Origin: Pararhizobium sp. A13
Lineage (GTDB): Bacteria; Pseudomonadota; Alphaproteobacteria; Rhizobiales; Rhizobiaceae
NCBI RefSeq assembly: GCF_040126305.1
Contig: NZ_CP149510.1
Location: 1,809,001 to 1,873,000 of the forward strand
DNA length: 64,000 bases
Direction of reading: 5' to 3'
Shown in pieces: positions 17,826 to 28,590 of this stretch. A program made the translations under genes and the position numbers. The notes beneath the pieces were generated by a model that worked only from the letters and a program-made list of their open reading frames with translations, had not been told where the DNA came from and did no database searches. How positions within the stretch are numbered: the first letter of the stretch is position 1; each line of letters begins with the position of its first letter.

Positions 17826-20354
17826 ATGTTCATCGACAAGATTCTTGCCCGCTTCAAAATCCAGACCAAGGTGCTTCTGTTCATCCTGCCCTTCGTCGTC
17901 AGCATCTGCGCCGTCGGTATCACCGGGCTCTACGCGTCCGGATTGCTGCAGGGGCGGATGGAAATCTCCAACAGCGTGCTGCAGTCGCTGAGCGGCTTCA
18001 AGGACGTCTATGCCGGCATGAATGCTTTCCTTCAGAACACGTCGGAGGAAACCCGGCAGGCGGTTGTCGCGAAGCTGGAAGCACAGCAAGGGGTGCTCGC
18101 GGACACGCTGTCACAGGTGGTGGACGCCGAGGGGCGGCAGCAGTTGCAAGAGGCCGTGGACGGCAGCACCAAGATCGGTGAGCGGGTCGGCCAACTCTGG
18201 ACGCTCTATGAAAACGAAGTAAGCCTGCGCAAGTCCATCAGCGCGAGCCTCGGCAACCTGCTCGGCGAGCAGATGAAGGTGCTGGAGGAAGCCACCAAGA
18301 TGGAGCGCGTCGTGCGCAAGGACGAAGAGTCTGCCAAGACGCTTCTGCGCGAAGCCGAGCGCCTGACCTCCTCCAGCGATACGCTGGTGGCCTTCAATTC
18401 GAATTTCGGAAAGGCGCCCAACGCCGAAGAAAAGATCAAGGTCGCAGCCGATTCCTATGGTGCAATGACCAAGGTACTGCGCAAGATCAGTTCTGGCATG
18501 CCGCAAAACCAGAAGGCGGTCGCGGAAACTTTCAAAAAGACGATTGGCGAGATCAAGGCGCTTGTCGACAGCGGCGACAAGAGCGACGAGACGGCAGCGG
18601 CCATCGGCAAGCTGATGGCGCGCTTCCGCCAGACGAGCATCCAGCTCCACACCGCCGCGGGCCTGAAAATGCGCGAGGCGACGGCGACTTTCGGCAAGCT
18701 CGACGCGCCCCTCGTCAAGGCCGGTGCCGTGCTGACGGACACCCGCAAGCTGGTGAACTCGGTCTATTCGATCCGCATCGCGGCTGCGAGTTTCCTTGAA
18801 AAATCCGATGAGGAAGGCCGCCAACGCCTTGCCCGCGAATTCAAGGTCATGGAGGTGGATATCCAGAGCCTCGCCGGGACCGCCGGCGATCTGGAGTTCT
18901 TCTCAAAACTTGTCAACGCGCTGAAGCCCATCATCGAGAAGATGACCAGCGACAGCACGGCACTTGTCGACATCAGCCAGAAGCGTCAGGCGGAATTTAC
19001 CGCGGCAGCCGCCGAGATCGATGACATCTGGGGTCAACTCACCGCCTTTGCCGAAGGCCAGAAGACGACGGCATCGGTCGAGCGCGACAAGGCCAACCAG
19101 GTCTCCGTGTTCGCAACGGTCACCGGCATCCTGATCGCGCTTCTGGCCGGCGGCGCGCTGGTGCTGACGCTGAAGGGGCCAATCGGCCAGATCACCGCTG
19201 CGATGCGCCGCCTTGCCGACGGCGCGCTCGACACCTCGATCGATGGCGGCGCCCGCCGCGACGAGATCGGCGACATGGCCCGGGCACTGGGCATTTTCAA
19301 GGAAAACGCCCTGTCCAAGGTTCGCATCGAGGCCGAGAGCGAAGAGCAGCGCGCCCAGGCGGAAGCCGAGCGCATGCGCAACGATGCCGAAAAACGCGCA
19401 CTCGACAGCCAGATCGATTTTGCCGTCAGCCAGCTCGCAGCCGGTCTCGGTCGCTTGGCGCAGGGCGATCTCTCCCAGCAGATCGAAACGCCGTTCACCG
19501 GCCGGCTCGAGCAACTGCGCATGGACTTCAACGGCTCGCTGATCCGTCTGCAGGACACGCTTGTGCAGATCCGCAACAACGCGCTCCTGATCCAGCGCAG
19601 CGGCAACGACATGCATTCCTCTGCAGACTCGCTGTCGAAGCGCACCGAGGCGCAGGCCGCGTCGCTCGAGGAAACCGCGGCCGCCGTCGACCAGATCACC
19701 GTCACGGTGCGCTCGTCGGCCGAACGCGCCCATGAGGCAAATGTCGCGGTCACGCATACCAAGAAGAGCGCCGACAGCTCAGCGGTCGTGGTCAGCAACG
19801 CGATTGCTGCCATGGGCCGCATCGAGGACGCCTCGCGCCAGATCGAGCAGATCATCGAGGTCATCGACGAGATCGCTTTCCAGACCAACCTTCTGGCGCT
19901 CAATGCCGGCATCGAGGCGGCGCGCGCCGGCGATGCGGGCAAGGGTTTCGCGGTGGTTGCCCAAGAGGTTCGCGAACTCGCCCAACGCTCGGCGGGAGCC
20001 GCCCGTGAGATCAAGGGGCTGATCAACAAATCGACCACCGAAGTGAATTCCGGGTCGCAGCTGGTCCAGGAAACCGGTGCGGTGCTTGCCTCGATCAGCC
20101 AGCAGATCGTCTCGGTCAGCAGCCATGTCGAGATGATCGCGACCGCAAGCCGCGACCAGGCGGCTGCGCTGCACGAGGTGAACGGTTCGGTCAACCAGAT
20201 GGACCAGATGACCCAGCAGAACGCCACCATGGTGGATCAGGCAACCAGTGCCAGCCGCGAACTCGCCAATCAGGCCGACACGCTGATGATGCTCGTCGAG
20301 CAGTTCCGCCTCGAGCCGGCGAATGGCGGCCGCAAGGTCGTCCGCGCCGCCTGA
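17826..20354 (+). CDS. Methyl-accepting chemotaxis protein
   Basis: Transmembrane chemoreceptor, about 842 residues. A first membrane segment at about 14-36 ([21 protein letters not shown]) is followed by a long helical periplasmic sensor (about 40-410). A second membrane segment ([22 protein letters not shown]) leads to HAMP-like modules and the signalling hairpin tip ([31 protein letters not shown], given in the translation near 19870-19960). The C-terminus ends RKVVRAA without a CheR-binding pentapeptide. ATG 17802 with GGAGGG is an alternative start. The ligand is unknown. A strong terminator follows. Confidence 0.92.
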   Translation: MFIDKILARFKIQTKVLLFILPFVVSICAVGITGLYASGLLQGRMEISNSVLQSLSGFKDVYAGMNAFLQNTSEETRQAVVAKLEAQQGVLADTLSQVVDAEGRQQLQEAVDGSTKIGERVGQLWTLYENEVSLRKSISASLGNLLGEQMKVLEEATKMERVVRKDEESAKTLLREAERLTSSSDTLVAFNSNFGKAPNAEEKIKVAADSYGAMTKVLRKISSGMPQNQKAVAETFKKTIGEIKALVDSGDKSDETAAAIGKLMARFRQTSIQLHTAAGLKMREATATFGKLDAPLVKAGAVLTDTRKLVNSVYSIRIAAASFLEKSDEEGRQRLAREFKVMEVDIQSLAGTAGDLEFFSKLVNALKPIIEKMTSDSTALVDISQKRQAEFTAAAAEIDDIWGQLTAFAEGQKTTASVERDKANQVSVFATVTGILIALLAGGALVLTLKGPIGQITAAMRRLADGALDTSIDGGARRDEIGDMARALGIFKENALSKVRIEAESEEQRAQAEAERMRNDAEKRALDSQIDFAVSQLAAGLGRLAQGDLSQQIETPFTGRLEQLRMDFNGSLIRLQDTLVQIRNNALLIQRSGNDMHSSADSLSKRTEAQAASLEETAAAVDQITVTVRSSAERAHEANVAVTHTKKSADSSAVVVSNAIAAMGRIEDASRQIEQIIEVIDEIAFQTNLLALNAGIEAARAGDAGKGFAVVAQEVRELAQRSAGAAREIKGLINKSTTEVNSGSQLVQETGAVLASISQQIVSVSSHVEMIATASRDQAAALHEVNGSVNQMDQMTQQNATMVDQATSASRELANQADTLMMLVEQFRLEPANGGRKVVRAA

Positions 20355-20375
20355 TCGGCCTCTATTTAAAGTCAG

Positions 20376-20420
20376 AAAGACCCGGCCGACGCCGAAGTGG
20401 TGCCGGCCGGGTCTTTGTTT
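20376..20420 (+). terminator. Intrinsic terminator after the chemoreceptor gene
   Basis: AAAGACCCGGCCG (20376-20388) pairs perfectly with CGGCCGGGTCTTT (20404-20416), followed by GTTTTTG. Confidence 0.88.
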
Positions 20421-20429
20421 TTGCAAGCA

Positions 20430-20633
20430 TCACTGCGACCAGCGCTGGCGAAATCTCTGTACGGCTGCCGCAAGCCTGCCGGGCAGGCGGCCTCGGTTGC
20501 GAAGTTCCTCGAACTCATGTCGCCTGCGGCCGTCTTTCGACAGCATTTCCGCCAACAGGACTATTCCTACCATCTCCGGCATTGCGCGTTTCCTTTGGGC
20601 AACAGGAGGCTGTGCCGGACCGATGTCCCGCAT
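20430..20633 (-). CDS. Doubtful small ORF
   Basis: A 67-residue frame starting MRDIGPAQPPVAQ, arginine-rich at its end. It loosely recalls DUF1127-like small proteins (RDIG) but in the wrong order, and its ribosome site is weak. It lies between the chemoreceptor terminator and the divergent LysR gene. This stretch may equally be non-coding. Confidence 0.2.
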   Translation of the reverse strand: MRDIGPAQPPVAQRKRAMPEMVGIVLLAEMLSKDGRRRHEFEELRNRGRLPGRLAAAVQRFRQRWSQ

Positions 20634-20750
20634 GCCAGCGTCCTTTGATTGGGATAGGCGGCGATCATTGGCCGCGCTTGATTTACAGCCTCAATCTATG
20701 CTTCAAAAATTGGTTTATAAACGAAAGAAACTGACGTATGTTTTTCATCG

Positions 20751-21626
20751 ATGAAAGACATTAACTGGGATGCCTATCAAACCTTTCTAGCTGTTGCCCG
20801 TCACGGCGGGCTGACCGGCGCCGCACAGGCGAGCGGCCTTAGCCCTGCCACGGTCGGCCGCCGTGTGCTCGATCTCGAACAGTCAATCGGCCGCCAGCTC
20901 TTTCAGCGCAGCCAGACCGGCTACCGCCTGACCGGCGACGGACAGGCGCTGTTCGAGCAACTGCAACCCATGGACGCCGTCGTGCGCAAGGTGGAAAACT
21001 GGCGGCAGGAGGCGCACGGCTCGGCAGTGGTGCGGCTGATGGCAGGGACCTGGGTGACCTGGCTGGTCTGCGAGAATATCCAGGCCATCTGGAGCGAACG
21101 CGACGGTTTCCGGCTCGACATGTCCGTTTCCGAGCGGCGGGCGACGCTGGCGCATCGGGAAAACGACGTCGGCGTCCGGGCGGTCATGCCGGAGGAGCCG
21201 AGCCTCACCAGCCGTCGCACCTGCGACCTCGCCTATGCCGCCTATCGCCAGCGCAATGCCCCTGATGGTCTTGCAGCGGCTTGGCTCGCAGTATCGGAGG
21301 AGGACGCAATCTCGCCCTATCTGCGCTGGCCGCATGAGCAGGTGGCGGCGTCGATCGCCGTCGTCGTCAGCCGCCCCCGTTCGCTGCTTGACCTCGCAAG
21401 AGCAGGCGCCGGGCAGGCGGTTTTACCCTGTTTCGTCGGAGATCTCGACCCTGGCCTCGAACGGGCCGGCGAGGAGTTGAAGCAGCTCCGCCACGGGCAG
21501 TGGATCGTGACGAACACCGAGGACCGCCACCGCCGCGATATCCGCACAGTTTCAGAGCGCCTGTACAGGTTGATGAAAAGCCACGCCGACCTTTTCGCCG
21601 GAAAAAGGCCGAGCCGCAGCTTTTAA
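20751..21626 (+). CDS. LysR-family transcriptional regulator
   Basis: Protein of 291 residues with an N-terminal winged helix (WDAYQTFLAVARHGGLTGAA, then SPATVGRRVLDLEQSIGRQLF) at about 5-60 and a short LysR substrate-binding domain. The variant ATVGRR instead of the usual STVSRR is typical of a subgroup that acts locally or on unlinked genes. The upstream region (20640-20750) is AT-rich. No divergent target gene is convincing, so the regulon is unknown. Confidence 0.88.
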   Translation: MKDINWDAYQTFLAVARHGGLTGAAQASGLSPATVGRRVLDLEQSIGRQLFQRSQTGYRLTGDGQALFEQLQPMDAVVRKVENWRQEAHGSAVVRLMAGTWVTWLVCENIQAIWSERDGFRLDMSVSERRATLAHRENDVGVRAVMPEEPSLTSRRTCDLAYAAYRQRNAPDGLAAAWLAVSEEDAISPYLRWPHEQVAASIAVVVSRPRSLLDLARAGAGQAVLPCFVGDLDPGLERAGEELKQLRHGQWIVTNTEDRHRRDIRTVSERLYRLMKSHADLFAGKRPSRSF

Positions 21627-21660
21627 CTCAATTGTCGGAGGAGGCCGGGTAGTGCAAAGC

Positions 21661-21695
21661 AAAATCCCGGCGGGCAAAGATCCCGCCGGGATTTT
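21661..21695. terminator. Bidirectional intrinsic terminator
   Basis: AAAATCCCGGCGGG (21661-21674) and CCCGCCGGGATTTT (21682-21695) form a perfect 14-base stem with a 7-base loop and T-runs on both strands. It serves the LysR gene (+) and the small gene at 21716 (-). Confidence 0.9.
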
Positions 21696-21715
21696 CGTGG
21701 ACAGAGGATCATGTC

Positions 21716-21955
21716 TCAGCCGCGACCCTGCGTAACGATCACCGGGATCAACAGGTCGCCCCAGTTGCCTTCGCCGCCGTGGTGCCGAGCCGAACGAACG
21801 AGCTCGACGGAAACACCGGCGTCGACCGCCTTCATGACGGCCTGGTTGAGCCGATGCAGGTCGTTGGCGACCATGCGGATCATCGCCTGCTGTTCGGGTG
21901 TCATGGCCGACGACTGCTCTTCGGCCCGTTCCTTGACGCGTGTCTGGACTGTCAT
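21716..21955 (-). CDS. Conserved small hypothetical protein downstream of aceA
   Basis: Protein of 79 residues, mostly helical (MTPEQQAMIRMVANDLHRLNQAVMKAVDAG) with a C-terminal GEGNWGDLLIPVIVTQGRG. The ATG at 21955 is preceded by AGAGGAGAA on the minus strand, a good ribosome site. It follows aceA in the same direction after an 83-base gap with a strong hairpin. I recall a comparable small gene next to aceA in S. meliloti, but its function is unknown. Confidence 0.75.
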   Translation of the reverse strand: MTVQTRVKERAEEQSSAMTPEQQAMIRMVANDLHRLNQAVMKAVDAGVSVELVRSARHHGGEGNWGDLLIPVIVTQGRG

Positions 21956-21997
21956 GGCATTTCTCCTCTGATGGGGTTCTTGATGTCTATTTCAAGG

Positions 21998-22032
21998 CCC
22001 CTCCCCAACCCTTATCCCGGGTTGGGGAGGGG
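21998..22032. terminator. Strong GC-rich hairpin between aceA and the small gene
   Basis: CCCCTCCCCAACCC (21998-22011) pairs perfectly with GGGTTGGGGAGGGG (22019-22032), with a 7-base loop. There is no T-run, so it may attenuate read-through or protect the aceA 3' end. Similar CCCTCCCC elements recur in rhizobial genomes. Confidence 0.5.
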
Positions 22033-22038
22033 GGCTCC

Positions 22039-23328
<1,290 letters not shown>

Positions 23329-23407
23329 AAATGTCCTCCTGCAATTTTTCGAACGGTATTCGACTTTGGTTCAATGCCCGTTCAATCGTCGAATTTGATG
23401 TAACTAG

Positions 23408-23548
23408 TTTTACAGTGCGCTGCACAAAGTCGCCAGAACAAAAGGATTTTTGCGGCTGCGAAAAGGGTTATCATGTCTTGTGTTTTACAAGAGGCTTCTG
23501 TAATTTTGTAAATCATGTAAATATCCAATTTTGGCGCAAAGTTGTAAA
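23408..23548. promoter_or_regulatory. Cluster of TTGTAAA-type boxes between aceA and the ScfR-like gene
   Basis: Repeated boxes lie in the divergent promoter: TTTTACAG (23408-23415), the palindrome CTTGTGTTTTACAAG (23477-23491), TTGTAAA (23506-23512), ATGTAAA (23515-23521) and TTGTAAA (23542-23548, next to the regulator's start). RamB in actinobacteria binds related TTTGCAAA-type sites. I infer these are binding sites for the neighbouring regulator. Confidence 0.5.
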
Positions 23549-23559
23549 AGGCATGACAA

Positions 23560-24969
23560 ATGGCTGAGAACAAGATTTTCGCCGGTGCTCGGGTGCGGCG
23601 CATCCGCAATGGCCTGTCGCTGACGCAGACGGCGATGGCCGAGGCACTCGGTATCTCGCCGTCCTATCTCAACCTCATCGAACGCAATCAGCGACCGCTC
23701 ACGGTGCAATTGCTGTTGAAACTCGCTTCCGTCTACAAGGTCGATCTCGACGAATTGCAGGGAGAGGCGTCCGGCAGCGTCGCGCAGTTGCGCGAGATGT
23801 TCGCCGATCCGCTGCTCGCCGGCGAGTTGCCGGGGGATCAGGAACTGATCGAGGTGGCCGAAGCAGCGCCCAACGTTGCGACCGGCATCCTCAAGCTCTA
23901 TCGCGCCTATCGGGAGCAGTCCTCACGGTTGAAGGACCTGAGTGGCCTCCTGTCGGGTCAGGGCCACATGGCCGCGCTCTCCGACGCTCGTCTGCCAATG
24001 GACGAAGTGCGTGAGGTATTCGAAAGTCGCCCGCATTATTTCGCGCGGATCGATGAGGCTGCCGAAGCATTCCACGCCCGGCTGTCACCCGGCGACGATC
24101 TCGCTGGCGCGCTGAAAGGCTGGCTGCGGAAGGAGCATGGCCTCTCGGTGCGGGCGTTGCCCGTGCATGTGATGCCGGACCTGCGCCGTCGTTTCGACCG
24201 TCACTCCATGAGGCTGTTTCTGTCGGAGAGACTGTCCGCACAGGACCAACTGCGCGAGATCGCCATGGAAGCGGCCCAGATTGCCTTTCCGGAAGCGATC
24301 GCCGTCGACCTCGATCAACTGGCATTTTCAACGGGCGAAGCCCGGCGCATCGGACGTTTCGAACTGGCGCGCTACGCCGCGCACGCGATCATGATGCCCT
24401 ATGCTGCGTTTCTTTCGGCGGCGCAACGCGCGAAATACGATCTTGATATGCTGAGCGCCCGCTTCCAGGTGTCCTTCGAGCAGGCGGCAAGCCGGCTGGT
24501 GACGCTACAGCGGCCGGGTGCTTCGGCCGTACCGTTCTTCCTGATGGAGATCGATCATGCCGGACATCGCCTGCGCAAGGCTGGCGCGCAGGGTTTTCCG
24601 CAGGCGCGGTTCGGCGGCAACTGTCCGAAGCTCAACGTCCACGCGGCGTTTGCGCAGGTCGGCCAGATCCTGGCGGATCGCATGGAAGTCTTTGGCGGCG
24701 GCGAGTTCCTGGTGATTGCCCGGACGGTCGATGGCCCCCGCGCAAGCTTTCACGAGCGCGTTCGCCGCACGGCGATCCTGGTCGGCTGCGATGCTGCGCA
24801 TGCACCGGAAATCGTCTACGGCGAGGCGCCGCTTGTGACAGTTGCCGGCGGTACGGCCTGTCGGCTTTGCGAGCGGCAAGGTTGTCTTGCGCGGGCTGAA
24901 CCGCCGGTTACCCGACCGCTCGGCCTTGATGAGATGGTGACCGGCTTGAGCGCTTTCGATTTTCAGTAA
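23560..24969 (+). CDS. XRE-family regulator of the short-chain acyl-CoA/RamB type
   Basis: Protein of 469 residues. An N-terminal Cro/CI helix-turn-helix (LSLTQTAMAEALGISPSYLN, about 18-38) is followed by an IrrE/ImmA-like domain and a C-terminal ScfR (DUF2083) domain with cysteines in CRLCERQGCLAR. Relatives (RamB, ScfR, PrpC-type regulators) sense acyl-CoA or acetate status and control aceA, aceB or propionate genes. The divergent aceA supports this role. In the family the IrrE-like domain is often catalytically degenerate, and no clear HExxH is seen here. Confidence 0.85.
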   Translation: MAENKIFAGARVRRIRNGLSLTQTAMAEALGISPSYLNLIERNQRPLTVQLLLKLASVYKVDLDELQGEASGSVAQLREMFADPLLAGELPGDQELIEVAEAAPNVATGILKLYRAYREQSSRLKDLSGLLSGQGHMAALSDARLPMDEVREVFESRPHYFARIDEAAEAFHARLSPGDDLAGALKGWLRKEHGLSVRALPVHVMPDLRRRFDRHSMRLFLSERLSAQDQLREIAMEAAQIAFPEAIAVDLDQLAFSTGEARRIGRFELARYAAHAIMMPYAAFLSAAQRAKYDLDMLSARFQVSFEQAASRLVTLQRPGASAVPFFLMEIDHAGHRLRKAGAQGFPQARFGGNCPKLNVHAAFAQVGQILADRMEVFGGGEFLVIARTVDGPRASFHERVRRTAILVGCDAAHAPEIVYGEAPLVTVAGGTACRLCERQGCLARAEPPVTRPLGLDEMVTGLSAFDFQ

Positions 24970-25331
24970 CGCACCCGATGTCGGTAGCCGCGACACACTC
25001 ATGGCGCAGCTTTCCGCAAAGCAAACTGGTGCCGGGGGAAGTCACGATCCCGCCATGGTCAAGCAATCGCAAAGGCATGAATAAGGTCCGATCCAAGGTC
25101 ATGGTCAATCCTCCCCGTGGACTATGGCGGCCGCGCTGCGGGGTGCTGAAAAGATTCAGGTTTTTGCAGCGCTTGCTAAAATTCACCCTGATGCGTTTCA
25201 TGCCTTCGCCACCGCGTAAAAGCGCTTGTGGTTGCCCGAAAACATGCCTAACTTTCGGATGCATACGGGCTCGATCGTTTGACGCGCGGCGATGGCGCGG
25301 CTGACGGGAGCTCGATAAAAAGGGGAATTCC
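24970..25331. other. Intergenic region upstream of potF
   Basis: No gene is supported. It holds a weak hairpin CTGAA-AAGA-TTCAG followed by GTTTTTG (about 25145-25165), possibly terminating the ScfR-like gene, and then the potF leader with AAAAAGGGGAATTCC before the ATG. Confidence 0.5.
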
Positions 25332-26426
25332 ATGTCGCGCAAGATTACCACTGCCTTTGCCGCGCTGATCCTGACCGGATCTGCGTCGCTTGCGACCGCG
25401 CAGGAGCGCGTCGTCAACGTCTACAACTGGTCCGATTATATCGACGCCAGCATTTTGGAGGATTTCACCAAGGAAACCGGCATCAAGGTCGTCTACGACG
25501 TTTTCGATTCCAACGAGATCCTCGAGACCAAGCTGCTTGCAGGCGGCACCGGCTACGATGTCGTCGTGCCGACGGCGACCTTCCTGCAGCGCCAGATCGC
25601 AGCCGGCGTGTTCCAGAAGCTCGACAAGTCGAAGCTGCCGAACCTGTCCAATATGTGGGACGAGATTACGACGCGCGTCGCGACCTACGATCCGGGCAAT
25701 GAATATGCCATCGACTACATGTGGGGCACGACCGGCATTGGCTACAATGTCGAGAAGGTGAAGCAGATTCTCGGCACCGACGAAAAGCCGACCTGGGATG
25801 TTCTGTTCAAGCCCGAGGTTGCCGCCAAGTTCAAGGATTGCGGCATCCATCTCCTCGATTCCCCGACCGATGTGGTGCCGAGCGTGCTTGCCTATCTCGG
25901 CCTCAACCCCGACAGCCACGCGCCGGATGATCTCGCCAAGGCGGAAGAGCTCTTGCTCCAGATTCGTCCCTATGTCCGCAAGTTCCATTCCTCCGAGTAT
26001 ATCAATGCGCTCGCCAACGGCGATATTTGCCTTGCCCTGGGCTATTCGGGCGACATTTTCCAGGCACGCGACCGTGCCGCTGAAGCCAAGGCCGGCGTGA
26101 CCGTGGATTACTCGATCCCGCCGACGGGCGCGCAGATGTGGTTCGACGTGATGGCCATTCCGGCCGATGCGCCGCATCTCGCGGAAGCGCATGAGTTCCT
26201 GAACTACATCATGAAGCCGGAAGTCATTGCCAAGGCCAGCGATTTCGTCTTCTACGCCAATGGCAACAAGGCATCGCAGCAGTTCATCAGCAAGGAAGTG
26301 ATCGAGGACACCGCGATCTATCCGCCGGCAGACGTGATGAAGAAGCTTTTCACAACGACGCCCTTCGACGCCAAATCGCAGCGCGTGTTGACGCGCATGT
26401 GGACCAAAGTGGTCACCGGCCAGTAA
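25332..26426 (+). CDS. potF: Putrescine/polyamine ABC transporter substrate-binding protein
   Basis: Periplasmic polyamine-binding protein of the PotD/PotF family, 364 residues. The signal peptide is residues 1 to about 23 (MSRKITTAFAALILTGSAS, cut near ATA-QE). The mature start VVNVYNWSDYIDASIL and the later GYDVVVPT and AIDYMWGTTGIGYN are family hallmarks; the Trp and Asp of YNWSDY and the acidic residues of WFDVMAIP line the polyamine site. ATG 25332 follows GGGGAATTCC. It heads potFGHI. The nearby puuAB suggests putrescine is the main substrate. Confidence 0.95.
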   Translation: MSRKITTAFAALILTGSASLATAQERVVNVYNWSDYIDASILEDFTKETGIKVVYDVFDSNEILETKLLAGGTGYDVVVPTATFLQRQIAAGVFQKLDKSKLPNLSNMWDEITTRVATYDPGNEYAIDYMWGTTGIGYNVEKVKQILGTDEKPTWDVLFKPEVAAKFKDCGIHLLDSPTDVVPSVLAYLGLNPDSHAPDDLAKAEELLLQIRPYVRKFHSSEYINALANGDICLALGYSGDIFQARDRAAEAKAGVTVDYSIPPTGAQMWFDVMAIPADAPHLAEAHEFLNYIMKPEVIAKASDFVFYANGNKASQQFISKEVIEDTAIYPPADVMKKLFTTTPFDAKSQRVLTRMWTKVVTGQ

Positions 26427-26435
26427 GTCGAAAAG

Positions 26436-26470
26436 AATTGCCCGGATATTAAAAAATCCGGGCAATTTTC
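26436..26470 (+). terminator. Hairpin between potF and potG (attenuating terminator)
   Basis: AATTGCCCGGAT (26436-26447) pairs with ATCCGGGCAATT (26456-26467), 12 perfect bases with an 8-base loop, followed by TTC. Partial termination here would raise potF expression over potGHI. Confidence 0.75.
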
Positions 26471-26526
26471 GTATGGGGGCGCGGACCAGACATGGCTGTG
26501 CTGTTTTGCATGTCATTCGGGGATAG

Positions 26527-27672
26527 ATGATGAAGTCACTTGGCAGTATCCGGCGTTCCTTTGCCCCTTGGGCCGATCCTGCCTCCGTGCCCTTCATTGC
26601 CGTCAAGAACGTCACCAAGAAATTCGGTGATTTCGTCGCCGTCGACAATCTGTCGCTCAATATCTATCCCCGCGAGTTCTTCGCGCTGCTTGGCGCGTCC
26701 GGTTGCGGCAAGTCGACGCTCTTGCGGATGCTGGCGGGCTTCGAGCAGCCGACATCCGGAGAAATCGTGCTTGATGGCCAAAGCCTTGCCGGCATCCCGC
26801 CCTACCGGCGTCCGGTGAACATGATGTTTCAATCCTATGCCCTGTTTCCGCATATGACGGTCGAGAACAACATCGCCTTCGGCCTGAAGCAGGACGGCAT
26901 GCCGAAGCCGCAGATCGCCGAACGCGTCGATCAGATGCTGAAGCTCGTCAAGCTCGACAAGTTCGCCAAGCGCAAACCGCATCAGTTGTCGGGTGGCCAG
27001 CGCCAGCGTGTGGCGCTGGCCCGGTCGCTCGCCAAACGGCCGAAGGTGCTGCTGCTCGACGAGCCGCTGGGCGCGCTCGACAAGAAGCTGCGCGAGGAAA
27101 CCCAGTTTGAACTGATGGACCTGCAGCAGCAGCTCGGCCTGACCTTCGTCGTCGTCACCCACGACCAGGAAGAGGCAATGACCATGGCCGACCGCATCGC
27201 CGTCATGGCGCACGGCAAGGTCATCCAGGTGGCAACGCCACCGGAAATCTACGAGGCACCGAACTCGCGTTTTGTCGCCGACTTTATCGGTGACGTGAAT
27301 ATTTTCGACGGCACGGTCGCCTCGGCCGGCAACGGCACGGTCGAGATTGCGACGCAAACCGGGTTTACGGTGCGCGTCGCGTCAAGCGATGCACCCGCTG
27401 TCGGCGCCAAGGCCGGACTTGCCATTCGTCCCGAGAAAATCCGCGTCAGCCGCGATAAGCCGGCCTGCGCTCCCCTGAATGCGGCCCAGGGCGAGATCTG
27501 GGATATCGGCTACCTGGGCGACATGACTATTTTTCATGTGCGCCTGAAGGACGGCAAGGTGATCAAGGCGTCATCGCTGAACGCCGTGCGCGCGGTCGAG
27601 GATCCGCTTGGCTATGACCAGCAGGTCTGGATTTCCTTCGATGAGAACGCCGGCGTCGTGCTGAAGGATTGA
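26527..27672 (+). CDS. potG: Polyamine ABC transporter ATP-binding protein
   Basis: PotA/PotG-type ATPase, 381 residues. Walker A is GASGCGKST at 56-64, the Q-loop FQSYALFPHM, the signature LSGGQRQRVALARSL, Walker B VLLLDEPLGALD and the H-loop VVTHDQEEAM, followed by a TOBE domain. Two ATGs lie in tandem (26527 and 26530); the second is better spaced from GGGGA. It couples to PotH/PotI at the inner membrane. potH follows after 4 bases. Confidence 0.94.
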   Translation: MMKSLGSIRRSFAPWADPASVPFIAVKNVTKKFGDFVAVDNLSLNIYPREFFALLGASGCGKSTLLRMLAGFEQPTSGEIVLDGQSLAGIPPYRRPVNMMFQSYALFPHMTVENNIAFGLKQDGMPKPQIAERVDQMLKLVKLDKFAKRKPHQLSGGQRQRVALARSLAKRPKVLLLDEPLGALDKKLREETQFELMDLQQQLGLTFVVVTHDQEEAMTMADRIAVMAHGKVIQVATPPEIYEAPNSRFVADFIGDVNIFDGTVASAGNGTVEIATQTGFTVRVASSDAPAVGAKAGLAIRPEKIRVSRDKPACAPLNAAQGEIWDIGYLGDMTIFHVRLKDGKVIKASSLNAVRAVEDPLGYDQQVWISFDENAGVVLKD

Positions 27673-27676
27673 GACC

Positions 27677-28588
27677 ATGTCAAAATTCGGATCGGCAATC
27701 TTCAACCGGCTGGTGATCATCATCCCCTATGCCTGGCTGACAATCTTCTTCCTTGCGCCCTTCTTCATCGTTCTGAGGATATCGCTGTCGGAAACCGCTA
27801 TCGCGATGCCGCCTTATCTGCCGGTCTTCAATTTGGTGGATGGGGTTTCGGGCATCGTGGACAAGCTCGGCGAGTTGTCGATTGCCAACTACGTGTTTCT
27901 CGCCGGGGATGCGCTCTATACCAATGCCTATATTTCGAGCCTGAAGATCGCCGTTATCTCGACCATCGCGACACTGATGATTGCCTATCCCATCGCCTAC
28001 GGCATGGCAAAGGCGCCGAACTCGATCCGTCCGACGCTGCTGATGCTGGTCATCCTGCCGTTCTGGACGAGCTTCCTGATCCGCGTCTACGCATGGATTG
28101 CGATCTTGAAGCCGGAAGGCCTGTTGAATCAGCTGCTGCTGACGCTCGGTGTGATCGACCAGCCGCTGATCATCCTCAATACCAATTGGGCAATCTATAT
28201 CGGTATAGTCTATTCCTATCTGCCCTTCATGGTGCTGCCGATCTACTCGTCGCTGGAAAAGATGGACCACAGCCTGACGGAAGCGGCGCAAGACCTCGGC
28301 TGCACGCCGATCCGGGCGTTCTGGCGCGTGACGTTCCCGCTCTCGATGCCCGGCGTGATCGCCGGCTGTATGCTCGTCTTCATCCCGGCGGTCGGCGAAT
28401 TCGTCATCCCGGACCTGCTTGGCGGGTCGGAGACGCTGATGATCGGCAAGACGCTCTGGAACGAGTTCAACGCCAATCGTGACTGGCCGGTTTCCGCAGC
28501 GGTGGCAACGATCCTGCTTCTCATCCTCGTGGTGCCGATCATGTTTTTCCAGCACGCGCAGGCCAAAGCCGATGGCGAGGGGAGGTAA
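27677..28588 (+). CDS. potH: Polyamine ABC transporter permease
   Basis: Inner-membrane permease of the PotB/PotH type, 303 residues, with about six hydrophobic segments starting near residue 15 (IIIPYAWLTIFFLAPFFIVL). The EAA loop is EAAQDLGCTPIRAFWRVTFP near 200-219. It is translationally close to potG (4 bases) and potI (2 bases). Confidence 0.93.
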   Translation: MSKFGSAIFNRLVIIIPYAWLTIFFLAPFFIVLRISLSETAIAMPPYLPVFNLVDGVSGIVDKLGELSIANYVFLAGDALYTNAYISSLKIAVISTIATLMIAYPIAYGMAKAPNSIRPTLLMLVILPFWTSFLIRVYAWIAILKPEGLLNQLLLTLGVIDQPLIILNTNWAIYIGIVYSYLPFMVLPIYSSLEKMDHSLTEAAQDLGCTPIRAFWRVTFPLSMPGVIAGCMLVFIPAVGEFVIPDLLGGSETLMIGKTLWNEFNANRDWPVSAAVATILLLILVVPIMFFQHAQAKADGEGR

Positions 28589-28590
28589 TC

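Noticed and set aside
25248..26660. 470-residue minus-strand frame over potF
   Set aside because: Antisense shadow of a clear polyamine-binding protein gene.
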